From Verrucomicrobiota bacterium (GTDB taxonomy: Bacteria; Verrucomicrobiota; Verrucomicrobiia; Chthoniobacterales; UBA10450): DNA of 5,681 bases. The notes under the pieces were generated by a model. That model was not told the DNA's origin. It saw nothing but the letters and a program-made list of their open reading frames with translations, and did no database searches. The translations under genes were made by a program, and so were the position numbers. The stretch is from contig QHQV01000293.1 of NCBI GenBank assembly GCA_003219945.1, forward strand, positions 1-5,681. The letters run 5' to 3'. Shown one piece after another: positions 1 to 5,681 of the stretch (positions are counted from its first letter, which is position 1; every line of letters starts with the position of its first letter).

Positions 1-362
1 ACCGGACGCATCTTTTTCCCGATCAATTGCATTTTGTCCGGCGGGACATCTGCCAATTCGGTGATGTTGTGACTCCCGCGCATCGCGATGTAGGCGTTCA
101 TTTTTTTCATGCGCGCCAGTTCATGGCTTGCCATGATGTTTAGCTGTCGATCGGAGGCCTGGAGCGCGAGCGCGCGGTTCACCCGAGCGTGATACACCTG
201 CGCAAACGGTACGCCTCCTGCATTGCGTGCCGCGCGTATCAGTGCGGCCGTCATTTCATCGGGGATATCGAATGCCTCGATCAGGACCGTCTCGTTTCGT
301 TTCAGGCGAATGGAGTATTCCACCAGGAGTTTTGCGAGTTTATCGAATCGCTCGTCGTGCAT
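1..362 (-). CDS. M29-family metalloaminopeptidase (AmpS/PepS-like), N-terminal part, cut by window edge
   Basis: Translation from the ATG at 362 gives 120 residues before the window ends. The opening 'MHDERFDKLAKLLVEYSIRL', then 'NETVLIEA', 'LIRAARNAGGVPFAQVYHARVNRAL' and 'MASHELARMKKMNAYIAMRG' follow the N-terminal domain of peptidase family M29 (thermophilic aminopeptidase, AmpS/PepS). From family knowledge, these are cytosolic dimeric metal-dependent enzymes of about 370-410 residues that remove N-terminal amino acids from peptides. The metal ligands (Glu, His, Asp) lie in the C-terminal half, which is outside this window, so catalytic competence cannot be judged. The start is well defined, because in-frame TGA and TAA codons lie just upstream. 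No strong Shine-Dalgarno is visible, only a GGTGGA further upstream than usual. It follows rsmB in the same direction after a 97-base gap and is probably the last visible gene of the same transcript. The family call is fairly sure; the exact substrate specificity is unknown. Confidence 0.85.
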   Translation of the reverse strand, partial: MHDERFDKLAKLLVEYSIRLKRNETVLIEAFDIPDEMTAALIRAARNAGGVPFAQVYHARVNRALALQASDRQLNIMASHELARMKKMNAYIAMRGSHNITELADVPPDKMQLIGKKMRP

Positions 363-456
363 AGGCGTTTATCATTCCACCAGCCGGACGCGATGCAACT
401 GCAGCGGGTTCGCGGTGAAAAGCGCCGGCACTCCGCTTATTGTCACGTGCGACACG

Positions 457-475
457 CGTCGCTCAAAGAGCGACG
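457..475 (-). repeat. Perfect 8-bp inverted repeat (hairpin) across the rsmB stop codon
   Basis: Bases 457-464 (CGTCGCTC on the plus strand) are the exact reverse complement of 468-475 (GAGCGACG), separated by the 3-base loop AAA. In the minus-strand transcript this is a GC-rich 8-bp stem with a UUU loop that contains the rsmB TGA stop (465-463). No run of T follows on either strand, so it does not look like a Rho-independent terminator. It could act in RNA processing or stability between rsmB and the aminopeptidase gene, or be a chance structure. Confidence 0.5.
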
Positions 476-1029
476 GCTGCAACGAGTTTCGCGGCAAATG
501 CGCCATCAAAACCGTCGCGAAACGGAAGTGAATCTTTTTGCGCTTTCAAACCCAGGGCCGGCAGCTCGGCAAGGAGCCGGCGAACGACATTTTCATTTTC
601 TTCGGGCTCAAGGCTGCATGTGCTGTAAACCAGTCTGCCGCCGGGTTTCAGCACGCGGAGTACAGCGCGCGTGATGATCAACTGCTGGTTGGACATTCGG
701 CTGAAATCTTCAGGTCGCAGTCGCCATCGCACGTCGATCCGTCGGCGGATGACTCCGGTGTTCGTGCACGGCGCATCTAAAAGGACCCCATCGAATGGCG
801 CGATTGAGAGAATTTCTTCTGGAAGATGATTGCGTGTCCAATCCTGGCGGACAGCGCAAACGATCGTCGCGCCGAGGCGGCTGACATTACCTTTCAGAAT
901 TTCAAGTCGATCGCGGTCGCGGTCGCAGGCAATGATAACACCTCGATTTTGCATGAGCTGCGCGAGATAGGCCGTTTTGCCGCCCGGTGCCGCGCACGCG
1001 TCGAGAATCTTTTCTCCTGGTTTCGGCAT
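463..1029 (-). CDS. rsmB: RsmB C-terminal catalytic fragment (frame 2)
   Basis: This open frame of 188 residues holds the Rossmann-like SAM-dependent m5C-methyltransferase core. Motif I is 'ILDACAAPGGKTA' (residues 8-20), the acidic SAM-ribose position is 'IACDRDRDRL', motif IV is 'FDGVLLDAPCTNTG' with Cys88, and motif VI is 'LVYSTCSLEPEEN' with Cys138, the expected nucleophile. It ends in 'RDGFDGAFAAKLVAAVAL'. The ATG at 1029 is accidental in appearance: it spans the Ala-Cys codons of frame 1 (GCATGC), no Shine-Dalgarno precedes it, and the frame 1 stop lies 135 bases downstream, so re-initiation by stop/start coupling is not expected. It is best read as the 3' half of a broken rsmB rather than an independent gene. 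Independent expression of this half cannot be excluded from sequence alone. Confidence 0.65.
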   Translation of the reverse strand: MPKPGEKILDACAAPGGKTAYLAQLMQNRGVIIACDRDRDRLEILKGNVSRLGATIVCAVRQDWTRNHLPEEILSIAPFDGVLLDAPCTNTGVIRRRIDVRWRLRPEDFSRMSNQQLIITRAVLRVLKPGGRLVYSTCSLEPEENENVVRRLLAELPALGLKAQKDSLPFRDGFDGAFAAKLVAAVAL

Positions 1030-1709
1030 GCGATTGCTGTGCTGGGATCCTGAATGTAGCAGTCACCACGATCGAGAGCGGCCGTGGGCAAAGTCTGGAG
1101 TTCTACAAAATCTGGGTTGTCAGATAACGATCGAGAGTCTGGGTACAGCCTTAGGAAGCTTTCGGGACTGATTTTTAGGCAATTAATCCGGCCATACATG
1201 GGCGCAGGCCGATTATTCCATTTGCACAGCTCTTCGGTGCACTCGGCGCCAAAGTGTTGTTGCCACCGCTCGACAAGAAATTGCGGATGAGACTTTCGAA
1301 CAGACAACGGCTGCGTGTTCGCCCGTGCAAGCAGCTCGCTTCGCTGCCTGGTCGCGGCGCGGAGGACGGCATTGACGATCGGTCGCTGCTTTTGCGGGGC
1401 TATGGCAACAGTCTCGTGTACGGCTGCGTGCTCAGGCGTTTTGAGTATGAAAACTTGATACAAGCCGAGCCGCAGAATGTCCTGCAGGTTGCTCTCGACG
1501 CGCGAAGTGCGCAAACGACCAGTCCAAAAATCGAGCAGCGTTAGATTGCGCAAAACGCCGTAGAATAGTTCCAAGGCAAATGCCCGATCGGAGGGAGTGA
1601 GACTTGTTTTGGCAAGGAGCCTCGAGATAACGGAATCGGCGAAACGTTTTTCTTTTCGCCAAAGCCGCAAGGCTGCTAGCGCAGTTTCACGAGCAGAACG
1701 CTGCGCCAT
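894..1709 (-). CDS. rsmB: RsmB N-terminal fragment (frame 1), ends in out-of-frame tail
   Basis: This is what would be translated from the rsmB start as the sequence stands: 271 residues. Residues 1-228 are authentic RsmB, with the NusB-like helical domain at about 1-130 ('ARETALAALRLW', 'SDRAFALELFYGVLRN', 'DILRLGLYQVFIL', 'PIVNAVLRAATRQR') and the first part of the methyltransferase fold ('HPQFLVERW', 'YGRINCLKI', 'CYIQDPSTAIAC'). The last 43 residues, from 'RNQEKRF' on, are an arginine-rich missense tail read in the wrong frame over the SAM-binding coding region. The product lacks SAM motif I and both catalytic cysteines, so it cannot be a working methyltransferase. The start ATG lies 7 bases after the ugd TAA, which suits translational coupling. 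The local Shine-Dalgarno is weak (a GAAG lies only a few bases from the ATG). Confidence 0.7.
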   Translation of the reverse strand: MAQRSARETALAALRLWRKEKRFADSVISRLLAKTSLTPSDRAFALELFYGVLRNLTLLDFWTGRLRTSRVESNLQDILRLGLYQVFILKTPEHAAVHETVAIAPQKQRPIVNAVLRAATRQRSELLARANTQPLSVRKSHPQFLVERWQQHFGAECTEELCKWNNRPAPMYGRINCLKISPESFLRLYPDSRSLSDNPDFVELQTLPTAALDRGDCYIQDPSTAIACRNQEKRFSTRARHRAAKRPISRSSCKIEVLSLPATATAIDLKF

Positions 1710-1716
1710 GTCTTCG

Positions 1717-3027
1717 TTACTGTGGCTTCACGCTTGCGCGTCCAATAGAGTAATAATCGAATCCGAATTGCCGCATTGTTTCAGGGTTCAACAGATTTCG
1801 TCCGTCGAAGACGATCGGCGTCCGCATTTTGTCTTTCAAAACTGCGAGGTCCACGTTCGCAAATTCGTTCCAGTCCGTGGCAATGATCAGCGCTTCGGCA
1901 TCAGTGACGGCTTCCAATGCCGACGAAGCAAATTCCGCATCGGCGATCGCTTTGATGCCGCGCGCCTTGTGCATTCCTTTCGGATCGTAGGCGACCACAT
2001 GCGCCCCTTCGCGCAGCAGTTGTTCCACCAGCTCGATTGCAACCGACGACCGTATATCATCGGTGTCCGGTTTGAACGTCAGGCCCCAGACCGCGATTCG
2101 CTTCTCGCGCAATACCCAGAGCGTGTCGCGGATGGCCTTGAGAAAACGGGCCTTTTGACCCTCGTTTATGCGTTGCACTTCTTTGAGCAGAGCGAATGGC
2201 GTTCCAAGCTGCTCACTGATGGCGATGAACGCCGCAATGTCTTTTGGGAAACAGGAGCCGCCGTATCCGATTCCAGCGTTCAGAAAATCGCGCCCGATAC
2301 GGTGATCCATTCCAATCCCGTCAGCCACTTTTTCCACATCGGCGCCACTCGCTTCGCAAATGCCCGACACCGCGTTGATATACGAAATTTTCAAGGCCAG
2401 GAATGAGTTCGCGCAATGTTTGATAAGCTCGGCGCTGCTAATGTCCGTCACTAGGATCGGTGCCATGAAAGGCTCATACACTTTTTTCATCAAATCGATC
2501 GCTTGTTCGCTTTGCGCTCCGATCACGATCCGGTCTGGATGCATGAGATCGGCCACTGCGCAGCCTTCGCGCAAAAACTCCGGATTGCTGACCACGTCAA
2601 ATTTTGCTCCCTGCCGGTTATATCGTTTGATTGATTCCACCACTTTTTCACCTGTCTTGACGGGCACCGTGCTCTTGTCGATCACACGATAATCGGTCAA
2701 CACACCTGCGATCTCCCGCGCAACTTTCTCCACGAAGCTCAGATCGACATCCCCGTCCGGCAGTGGCGGAGTCGGGACTGCGATGAAAATAATTTGTGAG
2801 CGCTCGACAGCTTCCTGAATGTTGCCGGTGAAATGTAGTCGCTGCGCCGAGACATTGCGGTGAACTATTTCTTCCAGTCCCGGTTCGTAGATCGGTATCT
2901 CGCCGGCTTTGAGCTGTTTCACTTTTTCGGAGTCGTTATCGACGCAAATGACATGATGGCCGACGTCCGCCAAACAGGCGCCCGTCACCAGGCCAACGTA
3001 TCCGGAGCCGATAATCGATATATCCAT
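1717..3027 (-). CDS. ugd: UDP-glucose 6-dehydrogenase
   Basis: This enzyme oxidises UDP-glucose twice with NAD+ to UDP-glucuronate in the cytosol, supplying acidic sugars for LPS, capsule or exopolysaccharide. The 436-residue chain is full length for the bacterial family. The N-terminal Rossmann domain carries 'IIGSGYVGLVTG' (Gly7-x-Gly9-x-x-Gly12) and 'VICVDND' ending the second strand, with the acidic residue that binds NAD ribose. 'KSTVPVKTG' (Thr120) and 'NPEFLREG' (Glu150 region) follow. The central helix domain has 'ELIKHCANSF' (Lys203, Asn207). The catalytic loop is 'YGGSCFPKD', with nucleophile Cys259, Lys262 and Asp263. The C-terminal UDP-binding domain begins near 'RIAVWGLTFKPDTDDIRSS'. 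All key residues known from the S. pyogenes enzyme appear to be present. The start ATG has no obvious Shine-Dalgarno. An 85-base gap separates it from lptD; I see no terminator there. Its TAA is 7 bases before rsmB. A related GDP-mannose dehydrogenase is less likely given the motif set. Confidence 0.96.
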   Translation of the reverse strand: MDISIIGSGYVGLVTGACLADVGHHVICVDNDSEKVKQLKAGEIPIYEPGLEEIVHRNVSAQRLHFTGNIQEAVERSQIIFIAVPTPPLPDGDVDLSFVEKVAREIAGVLTDYRVIDKSTVPVKTGEKVVESIKRYNRQGAKFDVVSNPEFLREGCAVADLMHPDRIVIGAQSEQAIDLMKKVYEPFMAPILVTDISSAELIKHCANSFLALKISYINAVSGICEASGADVEKVADGIGMDHRIGRDFLNAGIGYGGSCFPKDIAAFIAISEQLGTPFALLKEVQRINEGQKARFLKAIRDTLWVLREKRIAVWGLTFKPDTDDIRSSVAIELVEQLLREGAHVVAYDPKGMHKARGIKAIADAEFASSALEAVTDAEALIIATDWNEFANVDLAVLKDKMRTPIVFDGRNLLNPETMRQFGFDYYSIGRASVKPQ

Positions 3028-3112
3028 GACTCAGGAACGTTGTGGGCGAATCAGCCCCAGCACAAGTGGCGGAATTCGGCCAATGACTCCCGCCTTTTCG
3101 CGGCACTTCGGA

Positions 3113-5356
3113 TCACTGACCCGACGACGCAGGATCAAAGTTTAAATCGAAACCAAATTTCGGGAACGCCTTGAGTGTTACGGTGAACAGGAGACCGTAC
3201 TCTTTCACTCCTGAGTTATCGCGTATGACTCCGCCGAATGAGGCCACCCAGCTCGTTAGGTCCCGGTAAATCGCATAACGCTGTTCCTGGAGCGTCTCCG
3301 TAGCACCCTCATACTGCTCCTGGATTGCCAAGCCCCAGTTGTCGTTAACGCGAAGGTATCCGCCTACAACAAACAAGCTGCTATTCTCGAAAAACGGGTT
3401 CCCATTCAGATACCGGTGCCCGACGTTCACTTGCAGATTTGCCAGCGGTTGCACAGACGCAAATGTGTCGACTTCCGTGAAACCTTTTGCGAAAGCGGGC
3501 AGCTGAGAATTTACAGAAAAGGACATCCACGGCAGGGGATTAAACCGGAGATTGTTGAACAAATTTGAGTAGTCCGTGCGATCATACGGATTCTCGAAGT
3601 TTCTATCGACAAACGTATCCAGTTCAAGCCACGTCATCGTTGAATCGTCACGTCGGGTTTCCAAGCGATTGCGGACGCCTACGCGCCAGACCGTCCAGTC
3701 GGCAATCGAATCAATCGGGGTGAATTGTGGAAAATCGATTGCCCGAAGCTGCGTAGAAGGTTCAAATCGGTCGAATTGCAAAACCGACAGGGGATTAGGT
3801 CCGTCTTCTTTCACGTAGGAAAAGTCGGTAAACGGTTGGATCACGTGCATCAATCCGTCTAAACCGAAAGCACGACTTTGCACATCCTCCCATTTTCGAG
3901 AGATCTTGAACGAAGCTTCCGCGCCCGTATCGAAGACGCTTCGAAACGTGTCACCAGCAAACTTGATGGGATTGGTTGTTGATGGCGGCGGCAGGATAGT
4001 GTCGGGCACCAGCGGGTTTGATGGCGGCACAAATATTGTCGATCCGAGATCCCAGGTCTTGCCGTAGTACGTGCCTCGGTAGCCAGCCCGCGGCATAAAC
4101 GACAGCCAACCAAAATATGTGTTCGGATAAACCAGTTGATGGAACGTGTCGAAACGCTCCGTGCCGTAATTCTTGATACCGGAGTCCTCAGGGAATTGTA
4201 GGCGCAAATTGGCAAAGCCTGTTTCGCCTTCGTAAAATATCGGGCCGCGAAGCAGTGCATGCCGTTTGATGTCGAGCACCACTTCCGGCTGACGTTCCGT
4301 CGTGGTGAAGAAATCGTTGGCCTGGAAACGCTCGGTCCCGGTGAGGGTGAAAACCGGGTTTATCTTCGTCAGTGCGACCACGTTGTCAGGAACAGGATCG
4401 ATCCGAAATTCGCCCTGGAAAAAGTCTTGCATCACGTATTGGTCACTCAGCTTCGTGATGTTTGCGATGCCATAGATCGAGTCGGTGAAATCCGTGTGGT
4501 CCTCAAGGCTGAACCGGTATCGCGATTCAGGTACACCCGTTCGCGGTATGTCCGTTTGATTGATCTCCGGGTTTTGGTCGTTGATGTAAAAAGTTTTTAT
4601 TCGCGCCACACTGGTTTGATCTTTCCCATATTCAATTGTGGGCTCAAAACCAATGGCTGGTCCTCGTCTGCCGAAATAATCCAGCCGGAGCCGGGCTTGA
4701 ATATTGTCTGTGATCGGGAACGTGACCTGCGTGAGAAGCGATGGTCCCCACGTGCTGTAATACGCGGGCGAGATGGAAAAACTAAACGCGTTGTCGAGCG
4801 ATTGATAAAGATACGGCCACCAAAACACCGGTACCCTGCCGACGTAGGCGGTGACGTTCAGAAAAATTACGCGATCCTTCTCGTAAACACGAATTTTCCG
4901 GGCGCGCATGTGAAAATCGGGCTTCGACGAATCGTGAGTGGTGAAGTAGCCGCCCTTAATAAGATAGGCATTGTCGCCCTCGATAGAAGTCACATCATTA
5001 CCAGCTAGAAAGTAAGGTTGTGATTCCGTCCGTGCGGTGATCGCCCTGATCTTTTTCGTTTCAGTGTTGTAAATTCCGCTCTCGGCATTGTAGAGGCTCG
5101 TATCGCGATAAATGCGGACGTGACCCTTCAACGTCACATCATGCGTGGACGAATTGTATTGTGCGTAGTCGGCGTAAATGTCGGTGTTCCCAATGTGAAT
5201 AGCGACATTGTCGCGAGCGGTCGCCAGGCCGTTTTCATATGTGGTTTGCCCGGTTGAAGTAATTTCGATTGGGCCATTCTCCGGAGTTTTGATTTCTCCG
5301 TGCATCCAACCGGCAGTCGCAAGCAGGCCGGCGAGCAAGAAAACCAGCGATCGCAT
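3113..5356 (-). CDS. lptD: LptD-family outer-membrane LPS-assembly protein (OstA/Imp)
   Basis: LptD is the outer-membrane barrel that, with LptE, receives LPS from the LptA bridge and inserts it in the outer leaflet. I choose the ATG at 5356 (747 residues) because it gives a signal peptide: MR, then a hydrophobic core 'SLVFLLAGLLATAG', then 'WMHGE'. The open frame runs a further 39 codons to a TTG at 5473, but that extension would bury the signal peptide. Residues about 30-165 form an OstA/LptA-like beta-jellyroll ('GLATARDNVAIHIGNTDIYADYAQYN', split here by eye into short strands; 'VTLKGHVRIYRD'; 'HMRARKIRVYEKDRVIFLNVTAYVGRVPVFWWPYL'), where the last phrase resembles the LptD jellyroll-to-barrel hinge. 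Residues about 190-740 alternate polar and aromatic residues as in beta-barrel strands, and the last strand ends '...FGFDLNF' with a short tail. The mature chain has no cysteine. The barrel is divergent, so a different OstA-domain barrel is possible, but LptD is the best reading. It heads the minus-strand gene set. Confidence 0.82.
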   Translation of the reverse strand: MRSLVFLLAGLLATAGWMHGEIKTPENGPIEITSTGQTTYENGLATARDNVAIHIGNTDIYADYAQYNSSTHDVTLKGHVRIYRDTSLYNAESGIYNTETKKIRAITARTESQPYFLAGNDVTSIEGDNAYLIKGGYFTTHDSSKPDFHMRARKIRVYEKDRVIFLNVTAYVGRVPVFWWPYLYQSLDNAFSFSISPAYYSTWGPSLLTQVTFPITDNIQARLRLDYFGRRGPAIGFEPTIEYGKDQTSVARIKTFYINDQNPEINQTDIPRTGVPESRYRFSLEDHTDFTDSIYGIANITKLSDQYVMQDFFQGEFRIDPVPDNVVALTKINPVFTLTGTERFQANDFFTTTERQPEVVLDIKRHALLRGPIFYEGETGFANLRLQFPEDSGIKNYGTERFDTFHQLVYPNTYFGWLSFMPRAGYRGTYYGKTWDLGSTIFVPPSNPLVPDTILPPPSTTNPIKFAGDTFRSVFDTGAEASFKISRKWEDVQSRAFGLDGLMHVIQPFTDFSYVKEDGPNPLSVLQFDRFEPSTQLRAIDFPQFTPIDSIADWTVWRVGVRNRLETRRDDSTMTWLELDTFVDRNFENPYDRTDYSNLFNNLRFNPLPWMSFSVNSQLPAFAKGFTEVDTFASVQPLANLQVNVGHRYLNGNPFFENSSLFVVGGYLRVNDNWGLAIQEQYEGATETLQEQRYAIYRDLTSWVASFGGVIRDNSGVKEYGLLFTVTLKAFPKFGFDLNFDPASSGQ

Positions 5357-5485
5357 GGCGAACGCCACCGTACTGCACCAAAGTCCCCCTGCAAAGGCAA
5401 AACCGCTCCAAACGGGAGAAAATGCTGCTGTCAGGATGCCGTCTGGGGGCTTGCTTTCGATCCGAGTTTTCAATTGAATCAGGGC
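5357..5485. promoter_or_regulatory. Divergent intergenic region between lptD and the sigma-factor gene (promoters inferred)
   Basis: The two flanking genes are read in opposite directions, so promoters for both are expected here or just inside the neighbouring 5' ends. On the plus strand, TTGCTT at 5451-5456 is followed after 17 bases by TTGAAT at 5474-5479. This is a weak sigma70-like pair (about 3/6 and 4/6 matches) that would place transcription start near 5486. A perfect 10-base palindrome, TTCAATTGAA (5469-5478), overlaps the candidate -10 element. I found no convincing promoter for lptD on the minus strand. The existence of promoters is inferred from gene orientation; the specific elements are tentative. 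Confidence 0.3.
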
Positions 5486-5681
5486 GTGGTCCCTGCTGAC
5501 GATGAGGTGACTTCACAGAGTGCGATTGGCGGAAATGCTTATCACGGCCCGGCGGCGTTTACTACCACGCACTGGAGCGTGGTACTGGAGGCACAAGGTG
5601 AATCGTCAGCGGCACAAGAGGCACTTGAAAAACTCTGCCGCATTTATTGGCGACCGCTTTACAGCTTTGTGCGGCGACAAG
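5486..5681 (+). CDS. ECF-family RNA polymerase sigma factor, N-terminal part, cut by window edge
   Basis: From 5558 the plus strand reads 'FTTTHWSVVLEAQGESSAAQ', then 'EALEKLCRIYWRPLYSFVRR', before the window ends. This matches the start of sigma region 2 in a group of ECF sigma factors common in Verrucomicrobia and Planctomycetes, in which a 'THWS.V' segment precedes 'LC..YW.PLY.F.RR'. From family knowledge, such proteins (about 180-250 residues) direct core RNA polymerase to special promoters; region 4 is not in view. The start is uncertain, because there is no in-frame ATG in the roughly 140 bases upstream that I checked. Candidates are TTG 5474, GTG 5486 (used here, 65 codons visible) and GTG 5507. 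None has a well-spaced strong Shine-Dalgarno. The gene points away from lptD, with about 130 bases between the starts. The family call is fairly confident; the exact start is not. Confidence 0.75.
   Translation, partial: MVPADDEVTSQSAIGGNAYHGPAAFTTTHWSVVLEAQGESSAAQEALEKLCRIYWRPLYSFVRRQ

Larger units (their letters stand above)
463..1709 (-). pseudogene. rsmB: 16S rRNA (cytosine-967-C5)-methyltransferase RsmB (Sun/Fmu), disrupted by a frameshift/small deletion
   Basis: RsmB uses SAM to methylate C5 of C967 in 16S rRNA. The locus starts at the ATG at 1709, 7 bases after the ugd stop. Frame 1 encodes the NusB-like RNA-binding domain ('PEHAAVHETVAIA', 'IVNAVLR', about residues 1-130), the linker, and the start of the methyltransferase domain up to 'QDPSTAIAC' (Cys228, codon 1028-1026). 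From about 1025 the family-like sequence continues in another frame: 'PKPGEKILDACAAPGGKTA' (SAM motif I), 'LLDAPCTNTGVIRR' (motif IV Cys) and 'VYSTCSLEPEEN' (motif VI catalytic Cys). The two cysteines are 50 residues apart, as are Cys325 and Cys375 in E. coli RsmB. The family normally has about four residues (ELLA-like) between this Cys and the Pro, so roughly 13 nucleotides appear to be missing at about 1026. Restored length would be about 419 residues, against 429 in E. coli. The break may be a true mutation or a sequencing/assembly error. No other stops or frame changes are seen, so any decay is recent. Confidence 0.8.

Noticed and set aside
189..674. 161-codon plus-strand open frame opposite the aminopeptidase and rsmB 3' end.
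   Set aside because: It crosses two minus-strand coding regions and their gap without any recognisable motif.
909..930. Short repeat of GACCGC units in the rsmB catalytic half.
   Set aside because: It encodes 'CDRDRDRL' at the expected SAM-ribose acidic position and matches family spacing; only a few bases long, so probably ordinary coding sequence.
1005..1030. Programmed -1 ribosomal frameshifting as an explanation for the two rsmB frames.
   Set aside because: There is no proper slippery heptamer (only AAAA in GAGAAAAGA, with poor re-pairing). A shift there would still leave the linker about five residues shorter than the family, so a DNA deletion or sequence error fits better.
1597..2406. 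269-codon open frame on the plus strand opposite ugd and the start of rsmB.
   Set aside because: It lies antisense to a clear UDP-glucose dehydrogenase, has no recognisable domain, and has the composition expected of a shadow frame.
3028..3112. Possible terminator between lptD and ugd (GGGC...GCCC and an imperfect repeat around GAATTC).
   Set aside because: Stems are only 3-4 bp, with mismatches and no following T-run; not supportable as a terminator.
4259..5008. 249-codon open frame on the plus strand opposite lptD.
   Set aside because: Antisense to lptD, no family resemblance, charged low-information sequence; best explained as a shadow frame.
5357..5473. N-terminal extension of lptD from a TTG at 5473 (39 more codons).
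   Set aside because: The ATG at 5356 begins a textbook signal peptide; the extension would place it internally, and the TTG has no clear Shine-Dalgarno.

Overview
The window reads as ordinary chromosomal DNA of a Gram-negative (diderm) bacterium, most likely a member of the Verrucomicrobiota or a relative in the PVC group. This placement is an inference. It rests on an LptD-type outer-membrane protein, which requires an outer membrane, and on the start of an ECF sigma factor with the N-terminal 'TTHWSVV...LCR.YW.PLY.F.RR' pattern that I associate with Verrucomicrobia and Planctomycetes. Base composition is moderate (roughly half G+C by eye) and looks even across the genes. I see no mobile element, tRNA, rRNA or CRISPR array.

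Layout. Four genes lie on the minus strand and are read right to left. lptD (3113-5356) encodes the outer-membrane LPS-assembly barrel. After 85 bases comes ugd (1717-3027), UDP-glucose 6-dehydrogenase. After only 7 bases comes rsmB (463-1709), a 16S rRNA m5C967 methyltransferase that is split into two frames. After 97 bases comes the N-terminal part of an M29-family aminopeptidase (1-362), cut by the left window edge. On the plus strand, diverging from lptD, the right edge holds the first ~65 codons of an ECF-family RNA polymerase sigma factor (from about 5486). The divergent intergenic region is about 130 bases.

How the genes fit together. lptD and ugd both serve the cell envelope: LptD inserts lipopolysaccharide into the outer leaflet, and Ugd makes UDP-glucuronate for LPS, capsule or exopolysaccharide sugars. 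rsmB and the aminopeptidase are housekeeping genes for rRNA modification and peptide turnover. The tight ugd-rsmB spacing and shared direction suggest one transcript from lptD to the aminopeptidase, although the 85- and 97-base gaps leave room for internal promoters.

The most notable point is the rsmB break. The conserved NusB-like/N-terminal half and the catalytic half are both well preserved, but they lie in different frames. Comparison with the family suggests a loss of about 13 nucleotides (4 codons plus 1 base) at about position 1026, immediately before the SAM-binding motif. The other observations are modest: a cysteine-free mature LptD, a perfect 8-bp hairpin across the rsmB stop codon, and a head-to-head sigma factor/lptD arrangement with a non-ATG start. 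I do not see a novel system here.
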